DNA from: Plantimonas leprariae
GTDB taxonomy: Bacteria > Pseudomonadota > Alphaproteobacteria > Rhizobiales > Rhizobiaceae
Direction of reading: 5' to 3'
NCBI RefSeq assembly: GCF_008802405.1
Contig: NZ_VZDO01000005.1
Location: forward strand, 268,021 to 332,020
DNA: 64,000 bases
Part shown: in pieces, positions 36,202 through 45,199 of the stretch
Layout of the letters: each line of letters opens with the position of its first letter
Numbering within the stretch: position 1 is the stretch's first letter
Translations under genes and position numbers: made by a program
The notes under the pieces: generated by a model
Database searches by the model: none
Told to the model about the DNA's origin: nothing
The model's input: only the letters and a program-made list of their open reading frames with translations

Positions 36202-36319
36202 CGGTTCCTTTCCCGAGATGGCGCGACGCGCCGAGCCCTGCGGCGGCGATAATCTAATCGATTGAAAAATGCCAGCACGGAGCTTGGGCGACGCTTGTCG
36301 CTGTTTTCAAGATTTGTTT

Positions 36320-38911
36320 CTAGCGTGCAAGAATGTCCGAAACGGCAGCCTGCAACTGTTCGGCGGAGAAGGGCTTCTTCAACGCCCGCACGGGACCGTT
36401 CTCGGCCGGCAGGTCGACCTGCTCGCCGTAGCCTGTCGCGAATACGAAGGGGATGTTGCGCTCGGCAAGGTTGGCGACGAGCGGAAAGCTCGTCTCCGAG
36501 CCGAGATTGACGTCGAGAAGGGCGAAGGAGATCGCCTCCTCGGACAGGACCTTGCGCGCGTCGGCAACGCTGGCCGCGAGAAAGACCCGCTGCATCCCGA
36601 GATCGACCAGCATCTGCTCGGCGTCGAGCGAGATCAGCATGTTGTCTTCGACAACCAGGGCGTTCATGCCATCGTAGGATCGCGGCGCGGCGGCAGCGGA
36701 CGACGGCCCGTTCTGGATGGTCTCCACGATGTCCGGCTCGCGGCGGCGGGCGACCCGGTCGGTATGGAACACCGAAGGCGGCAAGAGGAACTCGGCTTCG
36801 AGCCCCGTCAGTGCGTAGCGGATTTTCGATTCGCCCTGGAGATCGTGCGGGATCGACCGCTCGATGATGGTGGAGCCGAAACCGCGCCGCTTCGGCGGCT
36901 GCACCAGCGGGCCGCCACGCTCGCGCCACTCGATGGCGCAGGCGTCGTTCCCGTCGATGCGCCATTCGACGTCGATCGAGCCGGAGGAGTCGGACAAAGC
37001 GCCATACTTCGCCGAGTTCGTCACCATCTCGTGGAACACCAGTGCCAGGGTCGAGAAGGCCTTCGCTTCCACGAAGATGTCCGGCCCCGAGAGATGCACC
37101 CGGCTCGCCTTGGCGGCGATATAGGCCGAGACCTCGGTCTCGATGATGTCGTGCAGCAGCGTCGCGGCGGCGTCGTCGCTGGTGATCTGGTCGTGCGCGC
37201 GAGCGAGCGCTTGAATGCGCCCGCCGATGATGCGGGCGAAGTTGTCGACGGAGTTCGCGCCCGGCTTCGACTGCGCCACGATCGCCCGCATGAGGCTGAG
37301 GATGTTGCGGACGCGGTGGTTGAGTTCGGCGATCAGCAGTTCCTGGCGCTGGGCGGCCATGCCCTGCTGGCGTTCGGTCTCCTCGTTGTAGCGGAGCAGG
37401 ATTTCGAGGATCGAGACGCGCAGCGCCTCGGCCGCCTTCAGGTCGGATTCGGTCCAGCCGCGCGACTTGCCGCGCACCGTCTCCTGCCAGGCCTCGAAAC
37501 TCTTCCTCGGCGTCAGGCGCGGGCCGTTCGGCCCGGTCGTCATCTCCTTGGCCGCTTCCGGATTGCCCGCCCACTTCACGGTCTGGATCAGCTCGCGGCG
37601 GAAGAACAGGATGTAGTCGCGGGGACTGCGCGAGATCGGGATCGCGAGGACGCCCGCGCCGCGATCGGCGAAGTCCGCCGCCTTCGGATAGACGGCGGCG
37701 AGCTCGGAGCTCGAATAGACGCGGCTCGCCGCGGCGCGGTTGAGGAAGCGCGCGAGTCCCGGCAGCTCGTCGGCGGTCGGGGCGCGACCCGACACGTGCG
37801 CTTCGCCCTTCGACCAGACGACCAGCCCGTCGCAGCCGATGATCTGCTTCAGCTCGTCCGAGAAGTCGGCCAGCGCCTCCATGCTCTGCGTCGTCGCGAC
37901 GATCTTGCCGATAAGGCGATCGTGCAATTCGCGTACGGCTTCCTCCGCCGAGCGGCGCTCCTTGTAGATGCGGCCCTCGACGATGAAGGACACCATCTGC
38001 CCGAAGAGCTCCGTCGCGGCCCGGACCTCCATCGACAGGTGGCGCGGCTGGTAGTGGTGCAGCGCGAAGAGACCCCACAGCTTGCCGTCGATCACGATCG
38101 AGACCGAGAACGAGGCGGAGACCCGCATGTTCTTCAGGTACTCGATATGGATCGGCGAGACGCTGCGGAGGAGCGACAGCGATAAGTCGATCGGCTGGCC
38201 GTAGGGGTCGGCCGCCGGCAGGATCGGCACCGGCACGGCGTTGACGTCGGCGATGATGCGCGTCTGGTTGCGGATGTAGAGAGCGCGCGCCTGGCGCGGA
38301 ATGTCGGTTGCCGGATAGTTCAGGCCAAGGAACGGGTCGAGGCCGGTGCGCAGCGACTCGGCGATCACCTCGCCGGCGCCCGAGCCGGCGAAGCGGTACA
38401 GCATCACGCGATCGAAGCCCGTGATGGCGCGAAGCTGCCTGACGCTCTCGCGGTAGAGCTGGTCGAGATCGGCGGTCTTCTGGATGCGCGCGATCATGCT
38501 CTTCACGAGCGCGCCGGGATTGATCGCCTTCTCGGTCTCGGCGGGCTCGGCCTCGATGATGATCGAGGAGCCGGACACGTGCACCGCCACGTCGAAGAAG
38601 CGGTTCTGGCCGAGGAGGTCGCAGCCGAACAGGCGCTCCGAGCCGTCGTGCGAGGCGAGCACCTGCAGGCGGCCGCGGATCGAGTGGATCGCGGTCTCGG
38701 GGAAGATCGCCGACAGCGGCTCGCCCGGCAGGTTGTCCGGCTCGACGCCGAGATAGTCCTTCACGTTGGCCGAGACGTACTGGATCAGCCAGTCCATCGA
38801 GACCGCCACCAGGAAGCCGAAAGGCTGGACGTGGCCGAGAAGATGGATCGGCTCGCGGTCGCAGTTCGAAAGGTCGACCGGCTCGTCCGTGGTTGTCGGT
38901 TCTGCCGTCAA
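36320..38911 (-). CDS. bphP: Bacteriophytochrome histidine kinase with C-terminal receiver
   Basis: This 863-residue red/far-red photoreceptor has the domain order PAS, GAF, PHY, an HWE/HisKA_2-type kinase, then a receiver. Cys17 in SNCDREPIHLLGHVQPFGFL is the biliverdin attachment residue of bacterial phytochromes. The GAF domain shows YPATDIPRQAR and SPIHIEYLKNM; the kinase H-box is LLIAELNHRVRNILSLMRAI; the receiver has FALLDVNLG. The start is TTG at 38911, forced because no ATG lies before Cys17, and it overlaps the heme oxygenase stop (TTGA). No output regulator is adjacent, so signalling goes through the fused receiver or a distant partner. Confidence 0.95.
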   Translation of the reverse strand: MTAEPTTTDEPVDLSNCDREPIHLLGHVQPFGFLVAVSMDWLIQYVSANVKDYLGVEPDNLPGEPLSAIFPETAIHSIRGRLQVLASHDGSERLFGCDLLGQNRFFDVAVHVSGSSIIIEAEPAETEKAINPGALVKSMIARIQKTADLDQLYRESVRQLRAITGFDRVMLYRFAGSGAGEVIAESLRTGLDPFLGLNYPATDIPRQARALYIRNQTRIIADVNAVPVPILPAADPYGQPIDLSLSLLRSVSPIHIEYLKNMRVSASFSVSIVIDGKLWGLFALHHYQPRHLSMEVRAATELFGQMVSFIVEGRIYKERRSAEEAVRELHDRLIGKIVATTQSMEALADFSDELKQIIGCDGLVVWSKGEAHVSGRAPTADELPGLARFLNRAAASRVYSSSELAAVYPKAADFADRGAGVLAIPISRSPRDYILFFRRELIQTVKWAGNPEAAKEMTTGPNGPRLTPRKSFEAWQETVRGKSRGWTESDLKAAEALRVSILEILLRYNEETERQQGMAAQRQELLIAELNHRVRNILSLMRAIVAQSKPGANSVDNFARIIGGRIQALARAHDQITSDDAAATLLHDIIETEVSAYIAAKASRVHLSGPDIFVEAKAFSTLALVFHEMVTNSAKYGALSDSSGSIDVEWRIDGNDACAIEWRERGGPLVQPPKRRGFGSTIIERSIPHDLQGESKIRYALTGLEAEFLLPPSVFHTDRVARRREPDIVETIQNGPSSAAAAPRSYDGMNALVVEDNMLISLDAEQMLVDLGMQRVFLAASVADARKVLSEEAISFALLDVNLGSETSFPLVANLAERNIPFVFATGYGEQVDLPAENGPVRALKKPFSAEQLQAAVSDILAR

Positions 38912-39504
38912 TTCACCCTACCGCCGCGCTCGTCGCCCGCGCCAGCGCGCCGCACGACATCAAGAAAGTAACCGAACGTCGCGTCCGCCGCCTCGACCGC
39001 CACGTCCTGTTCCGCACGGGTCGCGACGAGCGTTTCGGCCATTTCGAGAAAGGCCTTGAAGCCGTCGGCGCCCCCGGCCGCCCTTTCCAGAAACGCCACG
39101 GGGAGCCGATCCGTTTCCTCGTCGGCGGCTTTTCGCAGCCGGCGGAGGATCTGCCTGGCTCCGAGCTTCGATCCCTCGACAACATAGGCGATGCCGAGCG
39201 ATTGGGCGAGCGTCGGCTTCGCGAGCGGAAAGGCGGCGGGGACGATCCGCCGCAACCGCATCGCCTCGACGTCGGCGAGCGCCGCGGCGTGGAGGTCGCC
39301 CGCCGCCGATCTCGGCCGGGCCGCCGCGAGGGGCGAGGCGGCGAGCAGCGGCTCGATCGCGCCGTGGCAGGCTTCGTTCATCCGCAGGAACAGGCCGTAA
39401 TCCGTCGGATCGCCCTCGGCGAGGCCGGCGAAGGACGCGTCGAGGCGCTCGTGCGCGGGCCGCGTTTCGGCGCGCAGGCGCGAACGTAGCGAAGGCTCCG
39501 GCAA
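38908..39504 (-). CDS. bphO: Biliverdin-producing heme oxygenase
   Basis: This 198-residue enzyme opens heme to biliverdin IX-alpha, the chromophore of the phytochrome encoded right after it. The proximal His18 is in ETRPAHERLD, and YVVEGSKLGARQILRRL is the family block around the distal helix. The start is TTG at 39504; no ATG lies upstream of His18 in frame. Overlap with the next gene by four bases indicates coupled translation of enzyme and photoreceptor. Confidence 0.92.
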   Translation of the reverse strand: MPEPSLRSRLRAETRPAHERLDASFAGLAEGDPTDYGLFLRMNEACHGAIEPLLAASPLAAARPRSAAGDLHAAALADVEAMRLRRIVPAAFPLAKPTLAQSLGIAYVVEGSKLGARQILRRLRKAADEETDRLPVAFLERAAGGADGFKAFLEMAETLVATRAEQDVAVEAADATFGYFLDVVRRAGAGDERGGRVN

Positions 39505-39633
39505 GGGTTCGGTGCGGGCCTCGGGCCGTGCCGGAAAGGGTTCGATCGACGTCTGCGCTGCTGCCGTTTCAACCGGACGCGACCTAGCAGTTTTCCCGCT
39601 GCGATTTCAACACGGGAGCTCGACGCGGCCGGC

Positions 39634-40920
39634 TCAAAACCGGTCGCGGAGCGCGAACCACGTCATCGCCAGGAACAGGATCGGGTTCGCGAAGCGCCGC
39701 CCGCCCGGAAAGGGCGTGATCCGCAGGTCTTCGAGAAGCTGCAGGCGGTCGCGGTTGCCGGTGACGCGCTCGGCGTAGAGTCGGCCGGAGAAGTTCGCCA
39801 TCATCACGCCGTGGCCGGAAAAGCCGCCGATCGCGGTGACGCCGGGAGCGACGGTGCGCACGAAGGGCATCCGCTCCACCGTGATCCCAACCGAGCCGCC
39901 CCATGCATGCGTGAGGGGCAGGTCCGCGATCTGCGGGAAGGTCGCGGCGATCATCCGCCGGATGTGCGAGCCGATCTCGCCGGCCGCGCTCGTATAGGCC
40001 TCGCGCCCGCCGAACAGCAGACGGTCGTCGGCGGTCCGGCGGAAATAGCGCACCACGAAGCGTGAGTCGTCGACGGCCTCGCCGCCGGCAAGCACGTCCG
40101 AACCGGCGGGCAGCGGCTCGGTCGCACCGATGAAGGAGCGGATCGGCATGATGTGCCGCGCCGCCTCCGGTTCCAGCCCGCCGCCATGCGCGTTGGTGGC
40201 GAGGAGCGCGCGCTCGGCGGTGACCGTGCCGCGCACGGTTCTCGCGCGGACCCGCCCGTTCTCGTTCGCCAGCGACAGGACCGGCGTCCGCTCGAAGAGC
40301 TTCGCGCCGTTGGCGGCAGCCGCCTTCGCCGAGCCGACGAGGAGCTTCAGCGGATGGATGTGCCCAGTGCCGGTGTCGCGCGTGCCGCCGAAGTATTGGG
40401 CGGAACCCAGGCGCTCGGCGGTCTCGGCGGCGTCCATGAAGGCGATATGCGGATAGCCGTAGCGCTCGCGCATCGTCTCCGCGTGGCTGCGGTAGTCGGC
40501 GACGAGCCGCCGCTTGTGGGCGACGGAGAGTTGCCCCGGCCGGTAGTCGATGTCGATCCCTTGCGTCCTCGCGAAGTCGAGGAGATGCGCCTTCGCCTCC
40601 TCGGCAAAATCGAACAGCGCCTTCGAGCGCTCGAAGCCGTAGGTGTCTTCCAGTTCCTCCGGCCACAGGCGCTGGCCGGTGTTCATCTGGCCGCCGTTGC
40701 GGCCCGAGGCGCCGTCGCCGAAGCGGTGCGCTTCGAGGACGGCGACCGAGACGCCGCGCTGCGCGAGATGCGTCGCTGCCGACAGGCCGGTGAAGCCGCC
40801 GCCGACCACGACGACGTCGACCGCGAGATCGCCGTCCAGCGCCCGATAGGCCGGTCGCTCGCCGACCGAGTCCTCGTACCAGGACCGGCCCGGCGAGATG
40901 GGGGACTGGTAGTCTCCCAT
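39634..40920 (-). CDS. puuB: FAD-dependent oxidoreductase, gamma-glutamylputrescine oxidase-like
   Basis: This 428-residue flavoenzyme of the DAO/PuuB family starts MGDYQSPISPGRSWYEDSVG, typical of gamma-glutamylputrescine oxidases, then VDVVVVGGGFTGLSAATHLA (FAD site). It ends GGFSGHGVMMANFSGRLYAE. It would oxidise gamma-glutamylputrescine to the aldehyde with release of ammonia and peroxide. Its ATG overlaps the stop of the glutamine-synthetase-like gene (TGATG), so the two enzymes of the pathway are translated together. Confidence 0.88.
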   Translation of the reverse strand: MGDYQSPISPGRSWYEDSVGERPAYRALDGDLAVDVVVVGGGFTGLSAATHLAQRGVSVAVLEAHRFGDGASGRNGGQMNTGQRLWPEELEDTYGFERSKALFDFAEEAKAHLLDFARTQGIDIDYRPGQLSVAHKRRLVADYRSHAETMRERYGYPHIAFMDAAETAERLGSAQYFGGTRDTGTGHIHPLKLLVGSAKAAAANGAKLFERTPVLSLANENGRVRARTVRGTVTAERALLATNAHGGGLEPEAARHIMPIRSFIGATEPLPAGSDVLAGGEAVDDSRFVVRYFRRTADDRLLFGGREAYTSAAGEIGSHIRRMIAATFPQIADLPLTHAWGGSVGITVERMPFVRTVAPGVTAIGGFSGHGVMMANFSGRLYAERVTGNRDRLQLLEDLRITPFPGGRRFANPILFLAMTWFALRDRF

Positions 40921-42464
40921 CAGACCTGCAGCAGCAGGTATTCGCGCTCCCAGGGGCTGATCACCTGCATGAACGTCTCGTGCTCGCCGCGCTTGATGCC
41001 GGCATAGGTGCCGACGAATTCCCGGGAGAAGACTTCCTGGAACGACACCTCCGCCTCGAAGGCGGCGACGGCTTCGAGGAGGCCGCGCGGCAGCGAGATG
41101 CCGCCGTCCTCGTTCGCCGTCCGGTCGGTCGGCTGGTCCGGTTCGATCCCATTGACGATGCCGAGCCAGCCGCAGGCGAGCGAGGCCGCGAGCGCGAGAT
41201 AGGGGTTGGCGTCGGAGGAGGGGAGACGGTTCTCGACGCGCCGCTGCGCCGGGTCGGACGGCGGCACCCGGAACGCGGTCGTCCGGTTGTCGTAGCCCCA
41301 GGCGACGTTGGTCGGCGCCGACATGCCGTAGACAAGGCGGCGGTAGGAATTGACGTACGGCGCCATCATGACGAGTGCCGCCGGCACGTAGCGCTGCATG
41401 CCGCCGACGAAGTGGCGGAAGGTTTCGGACGCCGAGCCGTCGGGCTCGGAGAAGACGTTGCGGCCCGTCTCGATCTCCACCACCGACTGGTGGATGTGCA
41501 TGGCCGAGCCCGGCTGGCCCTGGATGGGTTTGGCCATGAAGGTCGCGTAGATGTTCTGGTTCATCGCCGCCTCGCGGATCGTGCGCTTGAACATGAACAC
41601 CTGGTCGGCAAGCTCCACCGGATGGCCGTGGCGCAGGTTGATTTCGAGCTGCGCCGCGCCGTCCTCGTGGATCAGCGTGTCGATCTCCAACCCTTGAGCG
41701 TCCGAGAAGTGGTAGATGTCGTCGATCAGCTCGTCGAACTCGTTGACGCCGCCGATGGAATAGGCCTGCCCGCCCTGGATCTGCCGCCCGGAGCGGCCGA
41801 TCGGGGGAACGAGCGGATAGTCCGGGTCGACGTTCTTCGAGACGAGGTAGAACTCGATCTCCGGTGCGACGATCGGCAGCCAGCCGCGCGATTCGTAGAG
41901 GGAGAGAACCCGCTTCAGGACGTTGCGCGGCGTGTAGCCGACGGCGACGCCTTGCGTGTCCACGAGGTCGCAGATCACCTGCGCCGTCGGGTCGGTCTCC
42001 CACGGCACGGCGGAGAGCGTCGACAGGTCCGGCATCAGCTTCAGGTCGCCGTCGTTCGGCGAATAGCGGAACTCGCCGGTCTCCTCCGGGTACTCGCCGG
42101 AAATCGTGTGCATGAAGAGGGCGGAGGGCAGCGCCAGCGACGTGTTGCCGGTGAACTTCTTCGCCGGCATCATCTTGCCGCGCGGGACGCCGGCAAGGTC
42201 CGGCGTGATGCATTCGACGTCTTCGATGCCGCGCACGCGCAGCCAGTCCACCGCCTCGGTCATCGAGGCGACGCCGCGGCGCGAATCGAGGAAGGAGCGC
42301 GGCCCCTCCACGGCCTCCGCTCCGGGGGTGACGAAGTCGCGGCGCGGCGCGGGGGACTGGCTCGCCACCGGGGTCGCCTCGTTGCCGCCGCCGGCCAGCG
42401 GCGGCTTGCGTCCGATCCGCTGGGGCGTCTGCGGACGCGACGACTTCGGTCTCGTTTCGGACAT
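40920..42464 (-). CDS. puuA: Glutamine synthetase family protein, gamma-glutamylputrescine synthetase-like
   Basis: This 514-residue GS-fold enzyme shows the ATP- and glutamate-binding blocks: VAPEIEFYL, LIHEDGAAQLEINLRHG, KPIQGQPGSAMHIHQSV, and NRTTAFRVPPSD then RRVENRLPSSDANPYLA. Together with puuB this suggests ATP-dependent joining of glutamate to putrescine. The ATG at 42464 has AAGGG five bases upstream, giving an N-terminal extension of about 65 residues rich in Pro, Ser and Arg before the core (MTEAVDWLRVRG); a shorter product from the inner ATG is possible. It is divergent from the LpxO-like gene. Confidence 0.87.
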   Translation of the reverse strand: MSETRPKSSRPQTPQRIGRKPPLAGGGNEATPVASQSPAPRRDFVTPGAEAVEGPRSFLDSRRGVASMTEAVDWLRVRGIEDVECITPDLAGVPRGKMMPAKKFTGNTSLALPSALFMHTISGEYPEETGEFRYSPNDGDLKLMPDLSTLSAVPWETDPTAQVICDLVDTQGVAVGYTPRNVLKRVLSLYESRGWLPIVAPEIEFYLVSKNVDPDYPLVPPIGRSGRQIQGGQAYSIGGVNEFDELIDDIYHFSDAQGLEIDTLIHEDGAAQLEINLRHGHPVELADQVFMFKRTIREAAMNQNIYATFMAKPIQGQPGSAMHIHQSVVEIETGRNVFSEPDGSASETFRHFVGGMQRYVPAALVMMAPYVNSYRRLVYGMSAPTNVAWGYDNRTTAFRVPPSDPAQRRVENRLPSSDANPYLALAASLACGWLGIVNGIEPDQPTDRTANEDGGISLPRGLLEAVAAFEAEVSFQEVFSREFVGTYAGIKRGEHETFMQVISPWEREYLLLQV

Positions 42465-42590
42465 GCGACCCTTCGAAAACGCTCGAGGCCGAACATATCC
42501 GAGGCTCCCTGCCGAGGAAAGCCGCGCTTCCTGCTTGACGCCGGAGCATGGCGGGCGCAGTCCCGCTCGATTGATCGAACGGGGCGCGCG

Positions 42591-43382
42591 ATGTCGGCAG
42601 GTGCAGAGCAGAAGGCCAAGACGGACGGGATCGAGGACACCATGTCCGGCAACGGCGCGGTGGCGCGCGCCGTGATGAAGCTGGTGGAGGGAGCGGAGCG
42701 GCTGAATCTCAAGCATTCCGCTGTCGGCAACCCGCCCGTCTACCCGACCGACGCCTTTCCCTGGGCGCGCGAAGTGGAGGCGGAATGGAAGCTCATCCGT
42801 GCCGAACTCGACCGCGTGCTGGTGCGCAAGGGCGAGCTTCCAGCCTTCCACGAGATTTCCTCGGAAGTCCGCTCGATCTCGTCCGACCAGAACTGGAAGA
42901 CCTTCTTCCTCTGCGGCTACGGCATCAAGTCGGAGGAGGCGATCCGCCAGTGCCCGGAGACCTGGCGCATCCTGCAGAAGATTCCCGGACTGAAGTCGGC
43001 GATGTTCTCGATCTTCGAGCCCGGCAAGCACCTGCCGGCGCATCGCGGCCCCTATAACGGCGTCCTGCGCTTCCATCTCGGCCTCGTCGTGCCGCCGGAG
43101 CCGGACAAGATCGCCATCCGCGTCGCCGACCGGCTTTGCCATTGGGAGGAAGGCAAGGCGCTGATCTTCGACGACGCCTACGAGCACGAGGCCTGGAACC
43201 ACTCCGACAAGGTCCGTGTCGTGCTGTTCGTCGACTTCGAGAAGCCGATGACCTTTCCGGCGAACCTCACGAACAAGGCGATCCTCAACCTCGCGATGTT
43301 CACGCCCTTCATCCGGGAGGGTTACAAGGCGCACAAAGCGTGGGAGAAGATGTTCTACGGAGCCGGCCGGAAGCACCGGTAG
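42591..43382 (+). CDS. Aspartyl/asparaginyl beta-hydroxylase family (LpxO/OlsC-like)
   Basis: This 263-residue Fe(II)/2-oxoglutarate dioxygenase has FEPGKHLPAHRGPYNGVLRFHLGL, which contains the first metal His, and LIFDDAYEHEAWNHSDKVRVVLFVDF with the second His and the 2-oxoglutarate Arg. Bacterial members hydroxylate the acyl chains of lipid A (LpxO) or ornithine lipids (OlsC), which changes the outer membrane. There is no strong membrane anchor in this protein, unlike LpxO of enteric bacteria, so the substrate is uncertain. Confidence 0.82.
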   Translation: MSAGAEQKAKTDGIEDTMSGNGAVARAVMKLVEGAERLNLKHSAVGNPPVYPTDAFPWAREVEAEWKLIRAELDRVLVRKGELPAFHEISSEVRSISSDQNWKTFFLCGYGIKSEEAIRQCPETWRILQKIPGLKSAMFSIFEPGKHLPAHRGPYNGVLRFHLGLVVPPEPDKIAIRVADRLCHWEEGKALIFDDAYEHEAWNHSDKVRVVLFVDFEKPMTFPANLTNKAILNLAMFTPFIREGYKAHKAWEKMFYGAGRKHR

Positions 43383-43401
43383 AACCTGTCGGGGCGTTGG
43401 G

Positions 43402-43923
43402 ATGGACGAACCTGTCTGGCGCGAGATGCTGGCAAGCGACCTCGACGGCGTGGTCGCGCTGGCGCGAGAGGTTCATCCCGCTTTCGAGGAGCGCGCCGAG
43501 GTCTTCGCCGACCGGCTCGCGATCTTCCCGGCCGGTTGCCAGGTGCTGTTCGGCGAATCGGGCGTCGAGGGCTACGCCGTTTCCCATCCCGCCAAGCTCC
43601 GCGACCCGCCGCCGCTCGGCGCGATTCTCGGCGCGCTGCCGACCGATGCCGACGGCTACTACATCCACGACGTCGTCGTCGCGCCGCGCCTGCGCGGGGC
43701 GGGCCACGCTCGCATCGGCGTCTACCACGCGCTCGACGCCGGGGCGGCCTTCCGCGAGACCGGCCTCGTCGCGATCCGGGGCACGGTGCCGTTCTGGGAA
43801 CGCTTCGGCTTCACCGATGCGAGCCGCGACGTATCGGCCGAGAAGCTTCTCTCCTACGGCGAGGGCGCGCGCTATCTCCTGCGCCGCAAGCGCGCGGTGG
43901 AATTCACGCCGCGCGCCGGCTGA
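43402..43923 (+). CDS. GNAT family N-acetyltransferase
   Basis: This 173-residue protein has a GNAT fold: YYIHDVVVAPRLRGAGHARIGV contains the acetyl-CoA motif A (R/Q-x-x-G-x-G/A variant RLRGAGHA), followed by FWERFGFTDAS. The substrate is unknown. It lies 19 bases after the hydroxylase gene, upstream of the putrescine transporter genes; polyamine acetylation would be a guess from position only. Confidence 0.8.
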   Translation: MDEPVWREMLASDLDGVVALAREVHPAFEERAEVFADRLAIFPAGCQVLFGESGVEGYAVSHPAKLRDPPPLGAILGALPTDADGYYIHDVVVAPRLRGAGHARIGVYHALDAGAAFRETGLVAIRGTVPFWERFGFTDASRDVSAEKLLSYGEGARYLLRRKRAVEFTPRAG

Positions 43924-44027
43924 ACACCGGCGCTGCAGAACCTCTAGGCAGATGCCGCGACATGCTGAATAGTGCGGCGAACCGCCCGCTCCGGGCGACA
44001 TGCGGACAAAGGAAGGCTCAAGGCCCG

Positions 44028-45125
44028 ATGCAGCGGATGGTCCTCAAAGGCGCGGCGGCCGCCGCCGTTCTCCTCAGCCTGATGCCGGCGGCCGGGGCGC
44101 AGGAGAAGGTGGTTCGCATCTTCAACTGGTCGGACTACATCGACGCCTCGATCCTCGAGGACTTCAAGAAGGAAACCGGGATCGACGTCGTCTACGACAC
44201 CTACGATTCCAACGAGATCCTCGAAACCAAGCTCCTCGCCGGCGGCACCGGCTACGACGTGGTGGTGCCTTCCGCCGAGTTCCTGTCGCGCCAGATCCAG
44301 GCCGGCGTCTTCCAGAAGCTCGACAAGTCGAAGCTGCCGAACCTTTCCAACATGTGGGACTTCGTGCAGGCGCAGGTCGCCAACTACGATCCGGGCAACG
44401 AGTATTCCGTCAACTACATGTGGGGCACGACCGGCATCGGCGTGAACGACAAGAAAGTGGCGGAGGCGCTGCCGAACGCGCCGGTCGATTCCTGGGCGCT
44501 GGTCTTCGACCCGGCCAATGCCGAGAAGCTGAAGGGCTGCGGCATCTACATGCTGGATGCGCCGAGCGAGCTGTTTCCGGCGGCGCTCAGCTATCTCGGC
44601 CTAGACCCGAACTCGACCAAGCCCGACGACATCAAGAAGGCGGAAGAACTCCTGGCAAAGGCCGCGCCGAACGTGCGCAAGTTCCACTCGTCCGAATATA
44701 TCAACGCGCTCGCCAACGGCGACATCTGCGTCGCGGTCGGCTTCTCCGGCGACGTGCTGCAGGCGAAGTCGCGCGCGACGGAAGCGGGGCAAGGCGTCGA
44801 GATCAGCTACCACATCCCGAAGGAAGGCGCGCTGATGTGGTTCGACCAGATGGCGATCCCCGCCGACGCGCCGCACGTCGACGAGGCGCTCGCCTTCATC
44901 AACTACATGCAGCGGCCGGAAATCATCGCAAAGGCGAGCAACTTTGTGTCCTACGCGAACGGCAACAAGGCCTCGCAGCCGCTGCTCGATAAGTCGATCC
45001 TCGACGACAAGGCGGTCTATCCCGACGAGGCCGTGCTGAAGACCCTCTACATCAAGCAGCCCTACGACGCGAAGGCGCAACGCCTCGTGACCCGGGCCTT
45101 CACCACGGTGAAGACCGGGCGCTGA
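44028..45125 (+). CDS. potF: Putrescine/spermidine ABC transporter substrate-binding protein
   Basis: This 365-residue periplasmic protein has a signal peptide (MQRMVLKGAAAAAVLLSL, cleavage near residue 23). Its mature part begins VVRIFNWSDYIDASILEDF, the hallmark of PotD/PotF, with YDSNEILETKLLAGGTGYDVVVPSAEFL following. It binds polyamine in the periplasm and delivers it to PotGHI. PotF (putrescine) is preferred over PotD because of the nearby puuA/puuB genes and the PotF-like length. It is the first of four transport genes; a strong hairpin separates it from potG. Confidence 0.92.
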   Translation: MQRMVLKGAAAAAVLLSLMPAAGAQEKVVRIFNWSDYIDASILEDFKKETGIDVVYDTYDSNEILETKLLAGGTGYDVVVPSAEFLSRQIQAGVFQKLDKSKLPNLSNMWDFVQAQVANYDPGNEYSVNYMWGTTGIGVNDKKVAEALPNAPVDSWALVFDPANAEKLKGCGIYMLDAPSELFPAALSYLGLDPNSTKPDDIKKAEELLAKAAPNVRKFHSSEYINALANGDICVAVGFSGDVLQAKSRATEAGQGVEISYHIPKEGALMWFDQMAIPADAPHVDEALAFINYMQRPEIIAKASNFVSYANGNKASQPLLDKSILDDKAVYPDEAVLKTLYIKQPYDAKAQRLVTRAFTTVKTGR

Positions 45126-45155
45126 CGCCTGCCGCCGTCATCGGCCCGTCACATG

Positions 45156-45175
45156 CGGCCGGCAGGAGCCGGCCG
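45156..45175 (+). other. Strong 8-bp hairpin between potF and potG
   Basis: CGGCCGGC and GCCGGCCG pair perfectly around an AGGA loop, 30 bases after the potF stop. There is no T-run. In binding-protein transport operons such hairpins often stabilise the upstream message or attenuate transcription, giving more binding protein than membrane parts. Confidence 0.55.
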
Positions 45176-45199
45176 TCCAGTTCCTCCACATGAGCGCCC

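Noticed and set aside
36288..36301. Short hairpin (GCGAC, 4-nt loop, GTCGC) after bphP as terminator
   Set aside because: Only five pairs and no T-run on the transcribed strand; too weak to claim.
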